Below are positions 44,922 to 54,165 of a DNA stretch of 64,000 nucleotides, in pieces. The notes under the pieces were generated by a model, which did no database searches, had not been told where the DNA came from, and was given only the letters and a program-made list of their open reading frames with translations. This stretch comes from Bradyrhizobium sp. CCBAU 53421. GTDB lineage: Bacteria; Pseudomonadota; Alphaproteobacteria; Rhizobiales; Xanthobacteraceae. Location: positions 8,984,501 through 9,048,500 of the forward strand of contig NZ_CP030047.1 of NCBI RefSeq assembly GCF_015291625.1, written 5' to 3'. Numbering within the stretch: the first letter of the stretch is position 1; every line of letters starts with the position of its first letter. Position numbers and translations under genes: made by a program.

Positions 44922-46142
44922 TTAATCAACCAGCGTGAACTGCAGCAGCAGATTGCGCTGGATCAGCGAGAAATTGTCGTCGGAGATCAGGGTCAGCACG
45001 GTTTCGCCGTCTGCGGTGACATGGGCGTCGATGCCTTCCATGTTGTCGATCTCGTTGCCGAGATCGGCATTGAAGATCGCCGGACCATCGACGACGGCGC
45101 CGGGGATAATGTCCGACAAAGCGAGGCGGCGGATGCGGATGCCGACGCCGCCGAGCCAGGAGAATTTCCGCTCCAGGATCAGCAGGTCGCCGGACGGCAG
45201 CAGGACCGCGTCGCTGATGTCGAAATTCTCGGTACGACGTACGCTGAACTGGCCCGGCGTCTTGCCACCGACCAGGAAGGCGATCAGGTTGCCGCCGGCA
45301 TCGAACCCGCGTTCGGAGAACGCGATCAGCGTACCGGCCAGCGGCTGGCTCGGCGGTGTGGCCGCGGATGTGGCTTTGGGCATCGCCTTCGGCACGAAGA
45401 CCAGCCCCTCGAGCCCCTTGTTGATCGGCAGCTTGCGCGCCGCCGGCGGCAGCGGCACCACCTCGCCGCGCGAGCGGGTGAAGCCCTTGGCGAAATCGTA
45501 GCGCAGCACCTGGTTGACCCGCTCGAGCCCGACATAGGCGATCGAGCCGTCGAGCGCGAGCGATTCCGAATCATACCAGCCGCGGGTCGCGGTGATCGGT
45601 TTACCTTCGGCATCGAGCAGCGGCGCTGCCTCGACATCGTCGAGCCCGGCCATCTCCCGGCCGCGATAGACGATGCGGCCGGTGAACCAGGTGCCCTGGT
45701 CGCTGACCGCGATGAAGCGTTCGCCTTTGGCATCGAGCCGTAGCGCGGACAGGCCGCCGAAGCCGGAGAACGACGAGGTCAGGATCAGGCCGCTGCGATA
45801 TTCCAGCGCGCCGAACCGCACCCGCGCGCGATCGCGGATGTCGAACGACGGCAGCGGCCGTGCGTTGACCTCGACCGCAACGGGCTCGTCGACGCGGTGA
45901 CGGCCCGGCCTGCCGGGCGGTCCCGGCGTCAGCGCCGGTTGGCTCGCACCCTGTGCCTGCGCGAGGCGCGGCAATGCGGCGGCCGACAGCCCCGCCGCCG
46001 CATCTCTCAAGAAACGGCGACGGCTAGAGCCTTTTCCGTTCCGATTGAATCGGAACGGAGCTCTAGATTCTTGTTTCGACGCGTTTTCTTTACGCGAACC
46101 GGTATCCACTTCGCTCGAAAACGCTCCAGGCGGTGAGCGCAT
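44922..46142 (-). CDS. Tat-exported phytase-like esterase-domain protein with repeat-derived N-terminus
   Basis: 406 residues. From about residue 40 a twin-arginine signal (SSRRRFLRDAAAGLSAAALP), then a beta-propeller-like domain of the 'esterase-like activity of phytase' family (GLSALRLDAKGERFIAVSDQG; DNMEGIDAH). The ATG lies 3 bp past the cobT stop, suggesting coupled translation. Residues 1-38 are encoded by a dispersed palindromic repeat (46024-46126), and no start codon exists between repeat and Tat motif. The long leader ahead of the RR pair is thus unusual. The link to cobalamin synthesis is unclear. Confidence 0.8.
   Translation of the reverse strand: MRSPPGAFSSEVDTGSRKENASKQESRAPFRFNRNGKGSSRRRFLRDAAAGLSAAALPRLAQAQGASQPALTPGPPGRPGRHRVDEPVAVEVNARPLPSFDIRDRARVRFGALEYRSGLILTSSFSGFGGLSALRLDAKGERFIAVSDQGTWFTGRIVYRGREMAGLDDVEAAPLLDAEGKPITATRGWYDSESLALDGSIAYVGLERVNQVLRYDFAKGFTRSRGEVVPLPPAARKLPINKGLEGLVFVPKAMPKATSAATPPSQPLAGTLIAFSERGFDAGGNLIAFLVGGKTPGQFSVRRTENFDISDAVLLPSGDLLILERKFSWLGGVGIRIRRLALSDIIPGAVVDGPAIFNADLGNEIDNMEGIDAHVTADGETVLTLISDDNFSLIQRNLLLQFTLVD
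46024..46126. repeat. two adjacent palindromic repeats inside a coding frame
   Basis: 46024-46066 has outer arms CTAGAGC/GCTCTAG and the inner perfect pair TCCGTTCCGATT/AATCGGAACGGA. 46078-46126 is a second copy of the element at 14448-14496 (ACGCGTTTTCT...CGAAAACGCT). Both lie in frame within the start of the phytase-like gene. Confidence 0.75.
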
Positions 46143-46145
46143 GTC

Positions 46146-48044
46146 TCACGAGTGGAGGCGGCGCCGGGTGCCCGGTGCGGGTGCCGAGCCGTGGGTCTCG
46201 CTGAACAGCTCGGCGAGCTTTTCGGTGATGGCGCCGCCGAGCTCTTCGGCATCCACGATGGTGACGGCGCGGCGATAGTAGCGCGTCACGTCATGACCGA
46301 TGCCGATCGCGATCAGCTCGACCGGCGAGCGGGTCTCGATCTCCTCGATGATGTGGCGCAGGTGTCGCTCGAGATAGTTGCCGGGATTGACCGACAGCGT
46401 GGAGTCGTCGACCGGCGCGCCGTCGGAGATCATCATCAGGATGCGGCGTTGCTCGGGACGCGCGAGCAGGCGCTTGTGCGCCCAGTCGAGCGCCTCGCCG
46501 TCGATGTTCTCCTTGAGCAGGCCCTCGCGCATCATCAGGCCGAGATTCTTCCGCGCACGACGCCACGGCGCGTCGGCCGATTTGTAGATGATGTGCCTGA
46601 GGTCGTTGAGGCGGCCGGGATTGGCCGGCTTGCCGGCCGCAAGCCACGCCTCGCGCGACTGCCCGCCCTTCCAGGCGCGGGTGGTGAAGCCCAGGATCTC
46701 GACCTTGACGCCGCAACGCTCCAGCGTGCGCGCCAGGATATCGGCGCAGGTGGCGGCAACCGTGATCGGACGGCCGCGCATCGAGCCGGAATTATCCAGC
46801 AGCAGCGTCACCACGGTGTCACGGAAGGTCGCCTCCTTCTCGTGCATGAAGGACAGCGGATGATAGGGATCGGTGACGACGCGCGACAGCCGCGCCGGAT
46901 CGAGGATGCCTTCCTCCAGGTCGAAATCCCAGGCGCGGTTCTGTTGCGCCATCAGGCGGCGCTGCAGGCGGTTGGCGAGCCGCGCCACGATGCCCTGCAG
47001 ATGCGCGAGCTGCTTGTCGAGGTACGAGCGCAGCCGCTCGAGCTCGTCATGGTCGCAGAGGTCTTCGGCCGCGATCACCTCGTCGAACTTCGGCGCAAAC
47101 GCATGATATTCCGGGCCGCGCGGTTCGTTCTGGCCGCGCGAATTCGGCCGCGTCGCCTCGCCCGGCGTCTCGTCGTCGCCGAGCTCGCCGTCGTCGAACG
47201 TGTCTGATGTCGAGGCCTGCGCGCTCTCCATCGCGCTTTCGCTCATCTCGTCCGCGGTGGTCTGGGCCTGGTCGGCGCTCATTTCCTGCGCGGCGTCGGA
47301 ATCGGGCGAGCCCTCGGCGCCGGACTGATCGCTCTCGCCGTCCTGGTTCTCGTCCTGGTCCTCGTCGTCGTCGGAATCCATGTTGCGGTCGTCGCCGAGA
47401 TCGAGCGCCGACAGCAGATCGTGGACGAGATCGCCGAACCTCGCCTGGTCCTCGGTGAAACGGCTGAGCTGGTCGAGCCGCGAGCCGATCTTGTCCTCCA
47501 GCGTAGGACGCCAGAGATCGACCATCTTCTTGGCGGCCGCGGGCGGCGCCATGCCGGTGAGGCGTTCGCGCACCAGCATCGCCAGCGCATCCGACAGCGG
47601 CGCATCGGCCCGGTCGGTGATCTCGTCATACTTGCCGCGGTGGAAATGATCGTCGAGCATCGCGGTGAGGTTCTTCGCGACGCCGGCCATCCGCCGCGAG
47701 CCGATCGCCTCGACGCGCGCCTGCTCGACCGCCTCGAACACGCCGCGCGCCTGCGGATTGCCCGGCATCAGCTTGCGATGCACCTTGGGATCGTGACAGG
47801 CGATCTTGAGCGCGATCGAATCGGCGTGGCCGCGCACGATCGCCGCATCGCGCTTGGTCATCTTGCGCGCCGGCTCCGGCAGCCGCGCCTTGCCGGGCGC
47901 AAGCCCCGGCCGCTCGGCGGCGAAAGAGACCTCGAGCTCCGGCTTCTTGGCGATCGCCTTCAGGCACGCCGACACCGAGCGCTTGAACGGCTCGGTCGGC
48001 GCTTCCTTCGACCCGGGACGGAATTTGATATTGGAGGTTGTCAT
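46146..48044 (-). CDS. cobT: aerobic cobaltochelatase subunit CobT
   Basis: 632 residues, the usual CobT size. The N-terminal helical part opens [22 protein letters not shown]; a long acidic Asp/Glu/Ser-rich linker (about 215-305) follows; the C-terminal von Willebrand-A-like domain has the metal motif [10 protein letters not shown] (about 415-424). With CobS (AAA+ ATPase) and CobN it inserts cobalt into hydrogenobyrinate a,c-diamide in aerobic B12 synthesis; CobN is not in this window. It overlaps the GNAT gene by 4 bp. Confidence 0.95.
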   Translation of the reverse strand: MTTSNIKFRPGSKEAPTEPFKRSVSACLKAIAKKPELEVSFAAERPGLAPGKARLPEPARKMTKRDAAIVRGHADSIALKIACHDPKVHRKLMPGNPQARGVFEAVEQARVEAIGSRRMAGVAKNLTAMLDDHFHRGKYDEITDRADAPLSDALAMLVRERLTGMAPPAAAKKMVDLWRPTLEDKIGSRLDQLSRFTEDQARFGDLVHDLLSALDLGDDRNMDSDDDEDQDENQDGESDQSGAEGSPDSDAAQEMSADQAQTTADEMSESAMESAQASTSDTFDDGELGDDETPGEATRPNSRGQNEPRGPEYHAFAPKFDEVIAAEDLCDHDELERLRSYLDKQLAHLQGIVARLANRLQRRLMAQQNRAWDFDLEEGILDPARLSRVVTDPYHPLSFMHEKEATFRDTVVTLLLDNSGSMRGRPITVAATCADILARTLERCGVKVEILGFTTRAWKGGQSREAWLAAGKPANPGRLNDLRHIIYKSADAPWRRARKNLGLMMREGLLKENIDGEALDWAHKRLLARPEQRRILMMISDGAPVDDSTLSVNPGNYLERHLRHIIEEIETRSPVELIAIGIGHDVTRYYRRAVTIVDAEELGGAITEKLAELFSETHGSAPAPGTRRRLHS

Positions 48045-48451
48045 AGCGATTTCGTAAACCAGTGGCGCGTGACGCCGCCGGGATACCCCTCAATCGAACC
48101 GAACTCTTTATATCCGTTGGCGCGGTAGAAGCCCGGCGCCTGGAAGCTCATCGTATCCAGATAGGATCGCGTGGCTCCGAAGCGCCGCGCCTCGTCTTCG
48201 ATCGCCTTGATCAGCTTCGCGCCAAAGCCCCTGTTGCGAAACTTCTGCTCCATCCAGAACAGCTGGATGAACAACACCGCGGTCCAGACCTCGCCGACGA
48301 TGCCGCCGACGATCTCGTCGCCTTGCCGCAGCGAGATGGCGAAGCGCTTGTACTTCTGCTTCCCCATCTTCTCGTTGTTGTAGCGGAGCAATCCGCCGAG
48401 CACCGCCTTCTTCGTCTGTGTGACTGTGCGCTCGACGGAGATTTTCGGCAT
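48041..48451 (-). CDS. GNAT-family N-acetyltransferase between cobS and cobT
   Basis: 136 residues with the acetyl-CoA-binding region [24 protein letters not shown] (motif A, R-N-R-G-F-G) and a C-terminal [13 protein letters not shown] block, typical of GNAT enzymes. It begins 3 bp after the cobS stop and overlaps cobT by 4 bp, so it is translated as part of the cob operon. The acceptor substrate is unknown; position hints at a link with cobaltochelatase, but the gene may simply be a passenger. Confidence 0.88.
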   Translation of the reverse strand: MPKISVERTVTQTKKAVLGGLLRYNNEKMGKQKYKRFAISLRQGDEIVGGIVGEVWTAVLFIQLFWMEQKFRNRGFGAKLIKAIEDEARRFGATRSYLDTMSFQAPGFYRANGYKEFGSIEGYPGGVTRHWFTKSL

Positions 48452-48454
48452 GGA

Positions 48455-49453
48455 CTAGCTGAGCGCCACGTTGACCGAGGATTCCGGCAGCTCGACGTTG
48501 AAGCAGCGCTGGTAGAACTCGGCGACCAGCGGCCGCTCCAGCTCGTCACACTTGTTGAGGAAGGTGACGCGGAACGCGAAGCCGATGTCGTTGAAGATGT
48601 CGGCGTTCTCGGCCCAGGTGATCACCGTGCGCGGGCTCATCACCGTCGACAGGTCGCCATTGGCGAACGCGTTGCGGGTGAGATCCGCCAGCCGCACCAT
48701 CTTGTTGACGATGTCGCGGCCTTCCTGGGTGCGGTAGTGCTTCGCCTTGGCCAGCACGATCTCCACTTCCTCGTCATGGGCGAGGTAGTTCAGCGTGGTG
48801 ACGATCGACCAGCGGTCCATCTGGCCCTGGTTGATCTGCTGGGTGCCGTGATAGAGGCCCGACGTGTCGCCGAGACCGACTGTGTTGGCGGTCGAGAACA
48901 GGCGGAACGCCGGATGCGGCTTGATCACCTTGTTCTGGTCGAGCAGCGTCAGGCGGCCGGACACTTCCAGCACGCGCTGGATCACGAACATCACGTCCGG
49001 ACGGCCGGCATCATATTCGTCGAACACCAGCGCGATGTTGTGCTGCAGCGCCCAGGGCAGGATGCCGTCGCGGAATTCGGTGACCTGCTTGCCTTCCTTG
49101 ACCACGATGGCATCCTTGCCGACGAGATCGATACGGCTGATGTGGCTGTCGAGGTTGACGCGCACGCAGGGCCAGTTGAGGCGGGCCGCGACCTGCTCGA
49201 TGTGCGTAGACTTGCCGGTGCCGTGATAGCCGGTCACCATCACGCGGCGGTTCTTGGCAAAGCCGGCAAGGATCGCGAGCGTGGTGGCGCGGTCGAAGCG
49301 ATAGTCGCTGTCGACTTCCGGCACATGCGGATCGACTTCGGAATAGGCGGGAACTTCCAGATCGCTATCGATCCCGAAGACCTGCCGAACCGAAACCTTC
49401 ATGTCGGGCAAACCGACGGGTTCTTGCTCTTTGGTCTGGACGGCGGTCGTCAT
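48455..49453 (-). CDS. cobS: aerobic cobaltochelatase subunit CobS
   Basis: 332-residue AAA+ ATPase of the cobaltochelatase, matching the usual length. Walker [10 protein letters not shown] (75-83), Walker B LVFDEYD (about 141-147) and the family's C-terminal end. It forms a ring with CobT and drives cobalt insertion by CobN. It is the first gene of cobS-GNAT-cobT-phytase-like. The 290-bp gap to the divergent DedA gene must hold the promoter; I see no cobalamin riboswitch there. Confidence 0.96.
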   Translation of the reverse strand: MTTAVQTKEQEPVGLPDMKVSVRQVFGIDSDLEVPAYSEVDPHVPEVDSDYRFDRATTLAILAGFAKNRRVMVTGYHGTGKSTHIEQVAARLNWPCVRVNLDSHISRIDLVGKDAIVVKEGKQVTEFRDGILPWALQHNIALVFDEYDAGRPDVMFVIQRVLEVSGRLTLLDQNKVIKPHPAFRLFSTANTVGLGDTSGLYHGTQQINQGQMDRWSIVTTLNYLAHDEEVEIVLAKAKHYRTQEGRDIVNKMVRLADLTRNAFANGDLSTVMSPRTVITWAENADIFNDIGFAFRVTFLNKCDELERPLVAEFYQRCFNVELPESSVNVALS

Positions 49454-49745
49454 TCATCCTCCGAGGTCCCGGGCATTCCCGAAACCAGATTTAGGTCATT
49501 GGCTGCGGATGGGGTGCTACGCACAAGCCTAGCAGAGAGCATCGGCCGGCAGAAGCCCACGGGCAAATCAAAGTTCCGTCGTTGTATCATAAAGATAGGC
49601 GCGAAACTCGGTTTTTGGAAGGCTGCTCTGCAAATCCCGCCGTACTTTCGCCGCAGCGCCACGGCGGCCTGTCCGGCCAGGCACTTTTCAGCCCGGCGCG
49701 GAGTTGTTAGCTCTCGGACCTGTTTCATTGCCACCCAGGGATTCT

Positions 49746-50408
49746 GTGACTTCATTCCTTGACCCATTGATCGCGTTCGTTTCGGCCCATGCCTGGCTCG
49801 CCTATCTGACGCTGTTTCTGGCCGCCCTGCTGGAAGCCGTCCCGGTGGTCGGCTCGCTGGTGCCGGGCTCGACCATCATCCTGGCGCTGAGCGCACTGGT
49901 CCCGGGCGGCGAATTGAAGCTCGTGCCGGTGCTCGCCGCGGCTGCCGCCGGCGCCATGCTCGGCGACGGCACGGCCTATATGATCGGCCACCGCAGCCAG
50001 CGCGAGATCCTGTCGGCGTGGCCGCTCTCCAACTACCCGCGCGTGGTCGCGCAGAGCGAGGCCTTCTTCAACCGCTGGGGCGTGCTCGCGGTGTTCTTCG
50101 CCCGCTTCGTGCCGCCGATCCGCGCCTTCGTGCCGATCACCGCCGGCGCGCTCGACATGCCGCCGGTGCGCTTCTACGCGGTCAACATCCCCGCGATCCT
50201 GCTCTGGGCGCCGGCCCATGTGTTGCCCGGCGTGCTCGCCGTCACCGCGCTGCACGACTATGCCGGCCTGCCGCATCATCAACATGTCGGCAAGCATCTA
50301 TGGATGTTCGCGGTGGCGGGCGGCGCGGTCATCCTGGCGCTCGCGATCTGGACCATCCGCCGGCGGCATGGCGGCGGCCTGATCGAACCGTCCAAGCCGG
50401 CACAATAG
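49746..50408 (+). CDS. DedA-family membrane protein
   Basis: 220 residues from GTG 49746 (AGGGATTCT before it). DedA/VTT signatures: ALLEAVPVVGSLVPGSTIIL, GDGTAYMIGHRSQRE and FFARFVPPIRAFVPITAGALDM with the essential arginines. Several membrane and re-entrant segments. DedA proteins flip lipids such as undecaprenyl phosphate or phosphatidylethanolamine and affect membrane homeostasis. The longer frame from 49704 lacks a start signal. It ends 3 bp before the convergent citrate synthase gene. Confidence 0.9.
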   Translation: MTSFLDPLIAFVSAHAWLAYLTLFLAALLEAVPVVGSLVPGSTIILALSALVPGGELKLVPVLAAAAAGAMLGDGTAYMIGHRSQREILSAWPLSNYPRVVAQSEAFFNRWGVLAVFFARFVPPIRAFVPITAGALDMPPVRFYAVNIPAILLWAPAHVLPGVLAVTALHDYAGLPHHQHVGKHLWMFAVAGGAVILALAIWTIRRRHGGGLIEPSKPAQ

Positions 50409-50411
50409 GAG

Positions 50412-51635
50412 CTAAATGCTATTGGTCGTGCCGGCGCGTCCGGGTGCCGGACCGACATAACGCGCGCGGGGCCTGATCAGCTTGCCGAGCTGCAGTTGTT
50501 CGCTGGCATGTGCGATCCAGCCGACGCTGCGGGCCATCGCAAACAGTGCGAGCTCACTCCCTGCAGGCATCCGCAGCGCATGCACCAGCACCGCCAGCGC
50601 GTAATCGATGTTGACGAACTCGCCCGTCGCCTCGGCGATTCTATCCGGCACTTCCCTGGTGAATTTGCGCGGCGCGCCGGCCTGCGTCAGCGCCTCGAGC
50701 AGCGAGATCGCGCGCGGGTCGCCCTTCTTGTAGACGCCGTGCCCGAAGCCGGCGAAGCGCTCGCCGAGCGCGACCCGCTCGCGGACGACAGGTGCAACGT
50801 CGTTGTCGATCATCGTCTTGACCAGGCGCGAGGCGAGCACGCCGGCGCCGCCATGCATCGGACCCTTCAGCGCGACGAGCCCCGCGATCACGGCGTCGTA
50901 CAGGTTGAGGCCGGTCGACGCCGCGCAACGCGCGGTGAAGGTGGAAGCGTTCAACTCGTGATCGGCGAGCAGCACCAGTGCGCGGCGGATCAGGTCGGGC
51001 GCGTGCTTGTTGTCGGGCGCCCAGACCCGCGCCACCTGTTCATGCAGCGGCTCGGCCGACGGCTCAGCGTTCAGCATGGTCGCGACCAGCAGCCGCAGGA
51101 TGCGCCCACCGACCATCCCACGGCCATCGGGCGCGCGGGTGAAGGCGCCGGGATCGGCACTCGCCGCCAGCGCCAGCACCGCGACCGTCCGGTCGATCGG
51201 CTGGGCGCGGCGCGCGGCTTCGGCGATCGCGCGCATCTCGTCCGAGACATGCGGGCAATTGTCCGCTGCGAACGGATCGACGCCGGTGACGTCCCATAGC
51301 AGGGTCGCGGTGTGCTCCAGCGTGTCGCGCTGGGCGAGATCGACACAGTTCACGCCGCGATAGATCGGGCCCTGCTCGGTGATGGTTGCGATCGCCGAAT
51401 CCATCACCGGCAGATCGGCATCGAAATTGCGAAACCCGCGCGGCTCCGGCGACGGCACGCGACGCTCCTTCAACCCCCTGATGTCCTCGGCGCGGTAGCG
51501 GTGGCTGCGCGAATCCGGCGACGGCTCGGAGCGGATCAGGCCGCGGCTGACATAGGCGTAGAGGGTCGCCGGCGAGATCGCGAGCTCGGCGGCGGCTTCG
51601 CGGGCGGAGAGGTAAAGCTCGGCGGATTTTTTCAT
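50412..51635 (-). CDS. citrate synthase-family protein with N-terminal MerR-like helix-turn-helix
   Basis: 407 residues. Residues 8-60 form a DNA-binding helix-turn-helix of the MerR/excisionase type (SAREAAAELAISPATLYAYVSRGLI, then HRYRAEDI). The rest is a citrate synthase domain with DHELNASTF, GPMHGGA (about 258) and GFGHGVYKKGDPRA (about 294), so active-site histidines are kept. It may be a moonlighting or ligand-sensing regulator, or an active enzyme tied to DNA. It is divergent from a second citrate synthase gene, with palindromes in between. Similar genes are annotated simply as citrate synthase. Confidence 0.88.
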   Translation of the reverse strand: MKKSAELYLSAREAAAELAISPATLYAYVSRGLIRSEPSPDSRSHRYRAEDIRGLKERRVPSPEPRGFRNFDADLPVMDSAIATITEQGPIYRGVNCVDLAQRDTLEHTATLLWDVTGVDPFAADNCPHVSDEMRAIAEAARRAQPIDRTVAVLALAASADPGAFTRAPDGRGMVGGRILRLLVATMLNAEPSAEPLHEQVARVWAPDNKHAPDLIRRALVLLADHELNASTFTARCAASTGLNLYDAVIAGLVALKGPMHGGAGVLASRLVKTMIDNDVAPVVRERVALGERFAGFGHGVYKKGDPRAISLLEALTQAGAPRKFTREVPDRIAEATGEFVNIDYALAVLVHALRMPAGSELALFAMARSVGWIAHASEQLQLGKLIRPRARYVGPAPGRAGTTNSI

Positions 51636-51636
51636 A

Positions 51637-51663
51637 TTGATTTATATAATCAAGATTGATCAA
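51637..51663. promoter_or_regulatory. palindromes in the gap between the citrate synthase genes
   Basis: TTGATT/AATCAA arms (51637-51642 and 51648-51653) with a 5-bp AT spacer, then TTGATCAA (51656-51663). They start 2 bp upstream of the HTH-citrate synthase ATG. The spacing does not fit an FNR/FixK box. A site for the HTH-citrate synthase itself is the natural guess. Confidence 0.5.
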
Positions 51664-51710
51664 CTCGTCGAGAGGTCCGACCTTCAAGGCGTGAAGCAAG
51701 GAGATCGGCC

Positions 51711-52805
51711 ATGAATATGATTCTCACCAAGAGCCAGATCGGTCTGGACGGCGTTCCCGCCGCCGAGACCGTGTTGAGCCATGTCGACGGCGAGCGCGGC
51801 GAGTTGATCATCGCCGGCGAGCACGTCGCGAGCCTCGCGGACAAGTCGAGCTTCGAGGGCGTCACGGCGCGGCTATGGAACGGCGCCACCGGCAAGTCGC
51901 TGAGCGAGGCCAATGTCCGCGCCAGCCTCGGCGCCACACGCGAACGCGCCTTCGCCCGCCTGCCGGACCTGCTGCCGGCGACGCGCGGCATGTCCATCGT
52001 CGACGGCTTCCGTGCCGCGATCGCGGGTCTCCGCGGCGAGAACGGGCTGGAGCACGAGGCGACCATCGTCGGCGCCTTCCCGGTGATCGCGGGCGCCCTG
52101 GTCCAGCACGCCAAGGGACACGCCCCGATCGCGCCGGATCCCAATGCCAGCCACGCCGCCGATACGCTGCGGATGCTGCTCGGCCGCAAGGCTGCGCCGC
52201 GTGAGGTCGCCGCACTCGACGCCTATCTCGTCACGGTCTGCGATCACGGCATGAATGCGTCGACTTTCACGACGCGGGTGATCGCCTCGACCCAGGCCGA
52301 CCTGTTCGCGGCAGTCACCGGCGGCTACTGCGCGCTGACCGGTCCGCTGCATGGCGGCGCCCCGGAGCCGGTGCTCGAGATGCTGGATGCGATCGGCACG
52401 CGCGAGCGCATCCAGCCCTGGGTCGATGGCGCGCTGGCACACGGCGAACGGCTGATGGGCTTCGGCCACCGGGTCTATCGCGTGCGCGACCCGCGCGCCG
52501 ATGTGCTGAAGGTCGCGATCGAGCGCCTGGAGGCCAGTGGTGCCGACCTGCCGTTTGCCGGCGAGGTCGAGGCCTATATCCGCGCAGCGCTGCGCAAGAA
52601 GAATCCGGAACGGCCGCTGGAGACCAATGTCGAGTTCTTCACCGCGATCCTGCTCGACGCGCTGGAGATCCCGCGCCAGGCCTTCACGCCGATCTTCGCG
52701 GTGGCCCGCGCCGCCGGCTGGACCGCGCATGCGCTGGAGCAGCGCCGCACCGGCCGGCTGATCCGGCCGAGTTCGTCCTATGTCGGCGCAGTGCCGAAGG
52801 GCTGA
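51711..52805 (+). CDS. citrate synthase/2-methylcitrate synthase-like protein
   Basis: 364 residues with an AAGGAGA ribosome site. Citrate synthase signatures: CDHGMNASTF (about 176), GPLHGGA (about 210-216, catalytic His) and GFGHRVYRVRDPRAD (about 249-263). It lacks the HTH of its divergent neighbour. The length fits the short type-I-like citrate or methylcitrate synthases. It condenses acetyl- or propionyl-CoA with oxaloacetate; substrate choice is not readable. It is probably not the main citrate synthase of the cell, which in this group is longer. Confidence 0.9.
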   Translation: MNMILTKSQIGLDGVPAAETVLSHVDGERGELIIAGEHVASLADKSSFEGVTARLWNGATGKSLSEANVRASLGATRERAFARLPDLLPATRGMSIVDGFRAAIAGLRGENGLEHEATIVGAFPVIAGALVQHAKGHAPIAPDPNASHAADTLRMLLGRKAAPREVAALDAYLVTVCDHGMNASTFTTRVIASTQADLFAAVTGGYCALTGPLHGGAPEPVLEMLDAIGTRERIQPWVDGALAHGERLMGFGHRVYRVRDPRADVLKVAIERLEASGADLPFAGEVEAYIRAALRKKNPERPLETNVEFFTAILLDALEIPRQAFTPIFAVARAAGWTAHALEQRRTGRLIRPSSSYVGAVPKG

Positions 52806-52822
52806 GAGCTGACCCGCGAGCC

Positions 52823-52905
52823 GTAGCCCGGATGGAGCGCAGCGAAATCCGGGAACGACCGCGGATAGATGTGCCCCGGATTGCGCTTCGCTTCATCCGG
52901 GCTAC
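52823..52905. repeat. inverted repeat, GTAGCCCGGATG family
   Basis: Arms GTAGCCCGGATG (52823-52834) and CATCCGGGCTAC (52894-52905) are exact reverse complements; inside, GAGCGCAGCGAAATCCGGG-like sequence pairs with CCCCGGATTGCGCTTCGC. A related half-element lies near 10038-10067 after the response-regulator gene. It is a common proteobacterial REP-like repeat. Confidence 0.8.
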
Positions 52906-53031
52906 AAAACCGCACCGTTGGACGACGGCGAAGCCACAAACTCCGCTGTCGTCCCTGCCTAGTGCGCAATTGCGAACGGGAGCAGGGACCCACACGCCGT
53001 GGCCCATCAATGGGGCGACGGAGGCACGAGC

Positions 53032-53670
53032 TTACGCCTCGCGTACCACGGTCTTCAGATAGTTATACGCCTTGATGATCTCGATCAGGCGATCCTCGGT
53101 GGAGCGGTCGCCGCCATTGGCGTCGGGGTGGTGCTGCTTCACCAGCGCCTTGTATTTCGACTTGACGTCCTCGAGCGTCGCGCCGGCGCCGAGCCCCATC
53201 ACCAGCAGCGCCTTGCGCTCGGCGTTCATGACCTTGCGGGTCTCGGGCTTCGGCTCCGCGCCACCCGGTCCGGGCCGCCAGCGGCCGCGACCGTTGAGCT
53301 CGGAGAACATGTGGAACGGATCGGAGGCGGCATCGAGACCGCTCTCGCCCTTCTTGCCGTTGTTGGCGCCCATCTTCCAGGTCGGACGATGACCGGTCAG
53401 CGCATCCTTCTGGTAGCGCGCGACGTCGTCGGGATTCATGCCCTGGAAGAAATTGTAGGACTGGTTGTACTCGCGGACGTGATCGAGACAGAAGTGCCAA
53501 TACTCGCGCGAATTCTCGCGGCCCTTCGGGGCGCGGTGCGCGCCCTTGTTCTGGCAACCCACCCACTCGCAGGTCACGGCCTGCTCGCCGGCCTGCGCCT
53601 GGCGCTTCGCACTCACCTTGGTCGGCTTGATGCGAATGGAGTCGAAGAATTTTGATGAATCGATCGGCAT
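53032..53670 (-). CDS. J-domain protein (DnaJ-like), C-terminal J domain
   Basis: 212 residues from ATG 53670 (MPIDSSKFFDSIRI). The N-terminal part has a cysteine-containing segment (CEWVGCQNKGAHRAP, then HFCLDHV), a possible metal-binding motif. The J domain is C-terminal (about 150-212) with the HPD tripeptide in QHHPDANGGD, needed to stimulate DnaK ATPase. This inverted layout is typical of a conserved alphaproteobacterial family, not of DnaJ itself. It is divergent from bolA. Confidence 0.88.
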   Translation of the reverse strand: MPIDSSKFFDSIRIKPTKVSAKRQAQAGEQAVTCEWVGCQNKGAHRAPKGRENSREYWHFCLDHVREYNQSYNFFQGMNPDDVARYQKDALTGHRPTWKMGANNGKKGESGLDAASDPFHMFSELNGRGRWRPGPGGAEPKPETRKVMNAERKALLVMGLGAGATLEDVKSKYKALVKQHHPDANGGDRSTEDRLIEIIKAYNYLKTVVREA

Positions 53671-53779
53671 GTTCTCTTTGACTACGCAATGCACAAATCT
53701 TCAAGTCTTGACATTGCGCAGACCTCGTTTCCCGCTTGCACCATTGACGAAAAGCTGTCGCGGACCTAACTCCGCCGCC

Positions 53780-54055
53780 ATGAGCACCAAAGACGCTATC
53801 ATAAACAAGTTGCGTGAAGCTTTCTTGCCCGAAAGCCTCGACGTGGTCGATGAGTCACATCTGCATGAGGGCCACGCCGGCCACAGGCCAGGCGGCGAGA
53901 CACATTTCAGGGTATATATTGTGTCTCCGGCCTTCGAAGGGAAGAGCCGGATCGAACGCCATCGCATGATAAATGCGACGCTGGCGCAGGAACTCGCCGG
54001 CTCGGTGCATGCGCTGGCGATCCATGCCCACGGCCCCGGGGAAAAGCCCCGCTAG
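53780..54055 (+). CDS. BolA-family protein
   Basis: 91 residues: the BolA class-II-like fold with ESHLHEGHAGHRPGGETHFRVYIVSPAFEGKS and the invariant histidine in ALAIHAHGP. BolA proteins pair with monothiol glutaredoxins to handle iron-sulfur clusters and sense iron; some bind DNA. I start at ATG 53780, the family start; the frame extends upstream without support. It is divergent from the J-domain gene. Confidence 0.92.
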   Translation: MSTKDAIINKLREAFLPESLDVVDESHLHEGHAGHRPGGETHFRVYIVSPAFEGKSRIERHRMINATLAQELAGSVHALAIHAHGPGEKPR

Positions 54056-54165
54056 CTCGCGCTTGGCTCAAGACGAAGCAGCGGTTTTCCGTTATGAGAA
54101 TAGGGCCATCCGGCGCTGGACCTGCTCCATACCTGAGAACTGTGGATGGCATCGCCGCGCTTGAT

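Noticed and set aside
49454..49745. Cobalamin riboswitch upstream of cobS
   Set aside because: I could not find the B12-box core or the expected helices in either strand of the gap.
49450..49767. A 105-residue minus-strand frame ending with a 4-bp overlap with cobS
   Set aside because: It overlaps the start of the DedA gene and lacks coding-like composition; the cobS overlap is tempting but unsupported.
50412..51635. Loss of a catalytic arginine in the HTH-citrate synthase (GFGHGVY instead of GFGHRVY)
   Set aside because: Pig citrate synthase has a small residue at this place (GYGHAVL), so the change is compatible with activity.
51637..51653. FNR/FixK box at the citrate synthase start
   Set aside because: The TTGAT and ATCAA halves are 7 bp apart, not the required 4.
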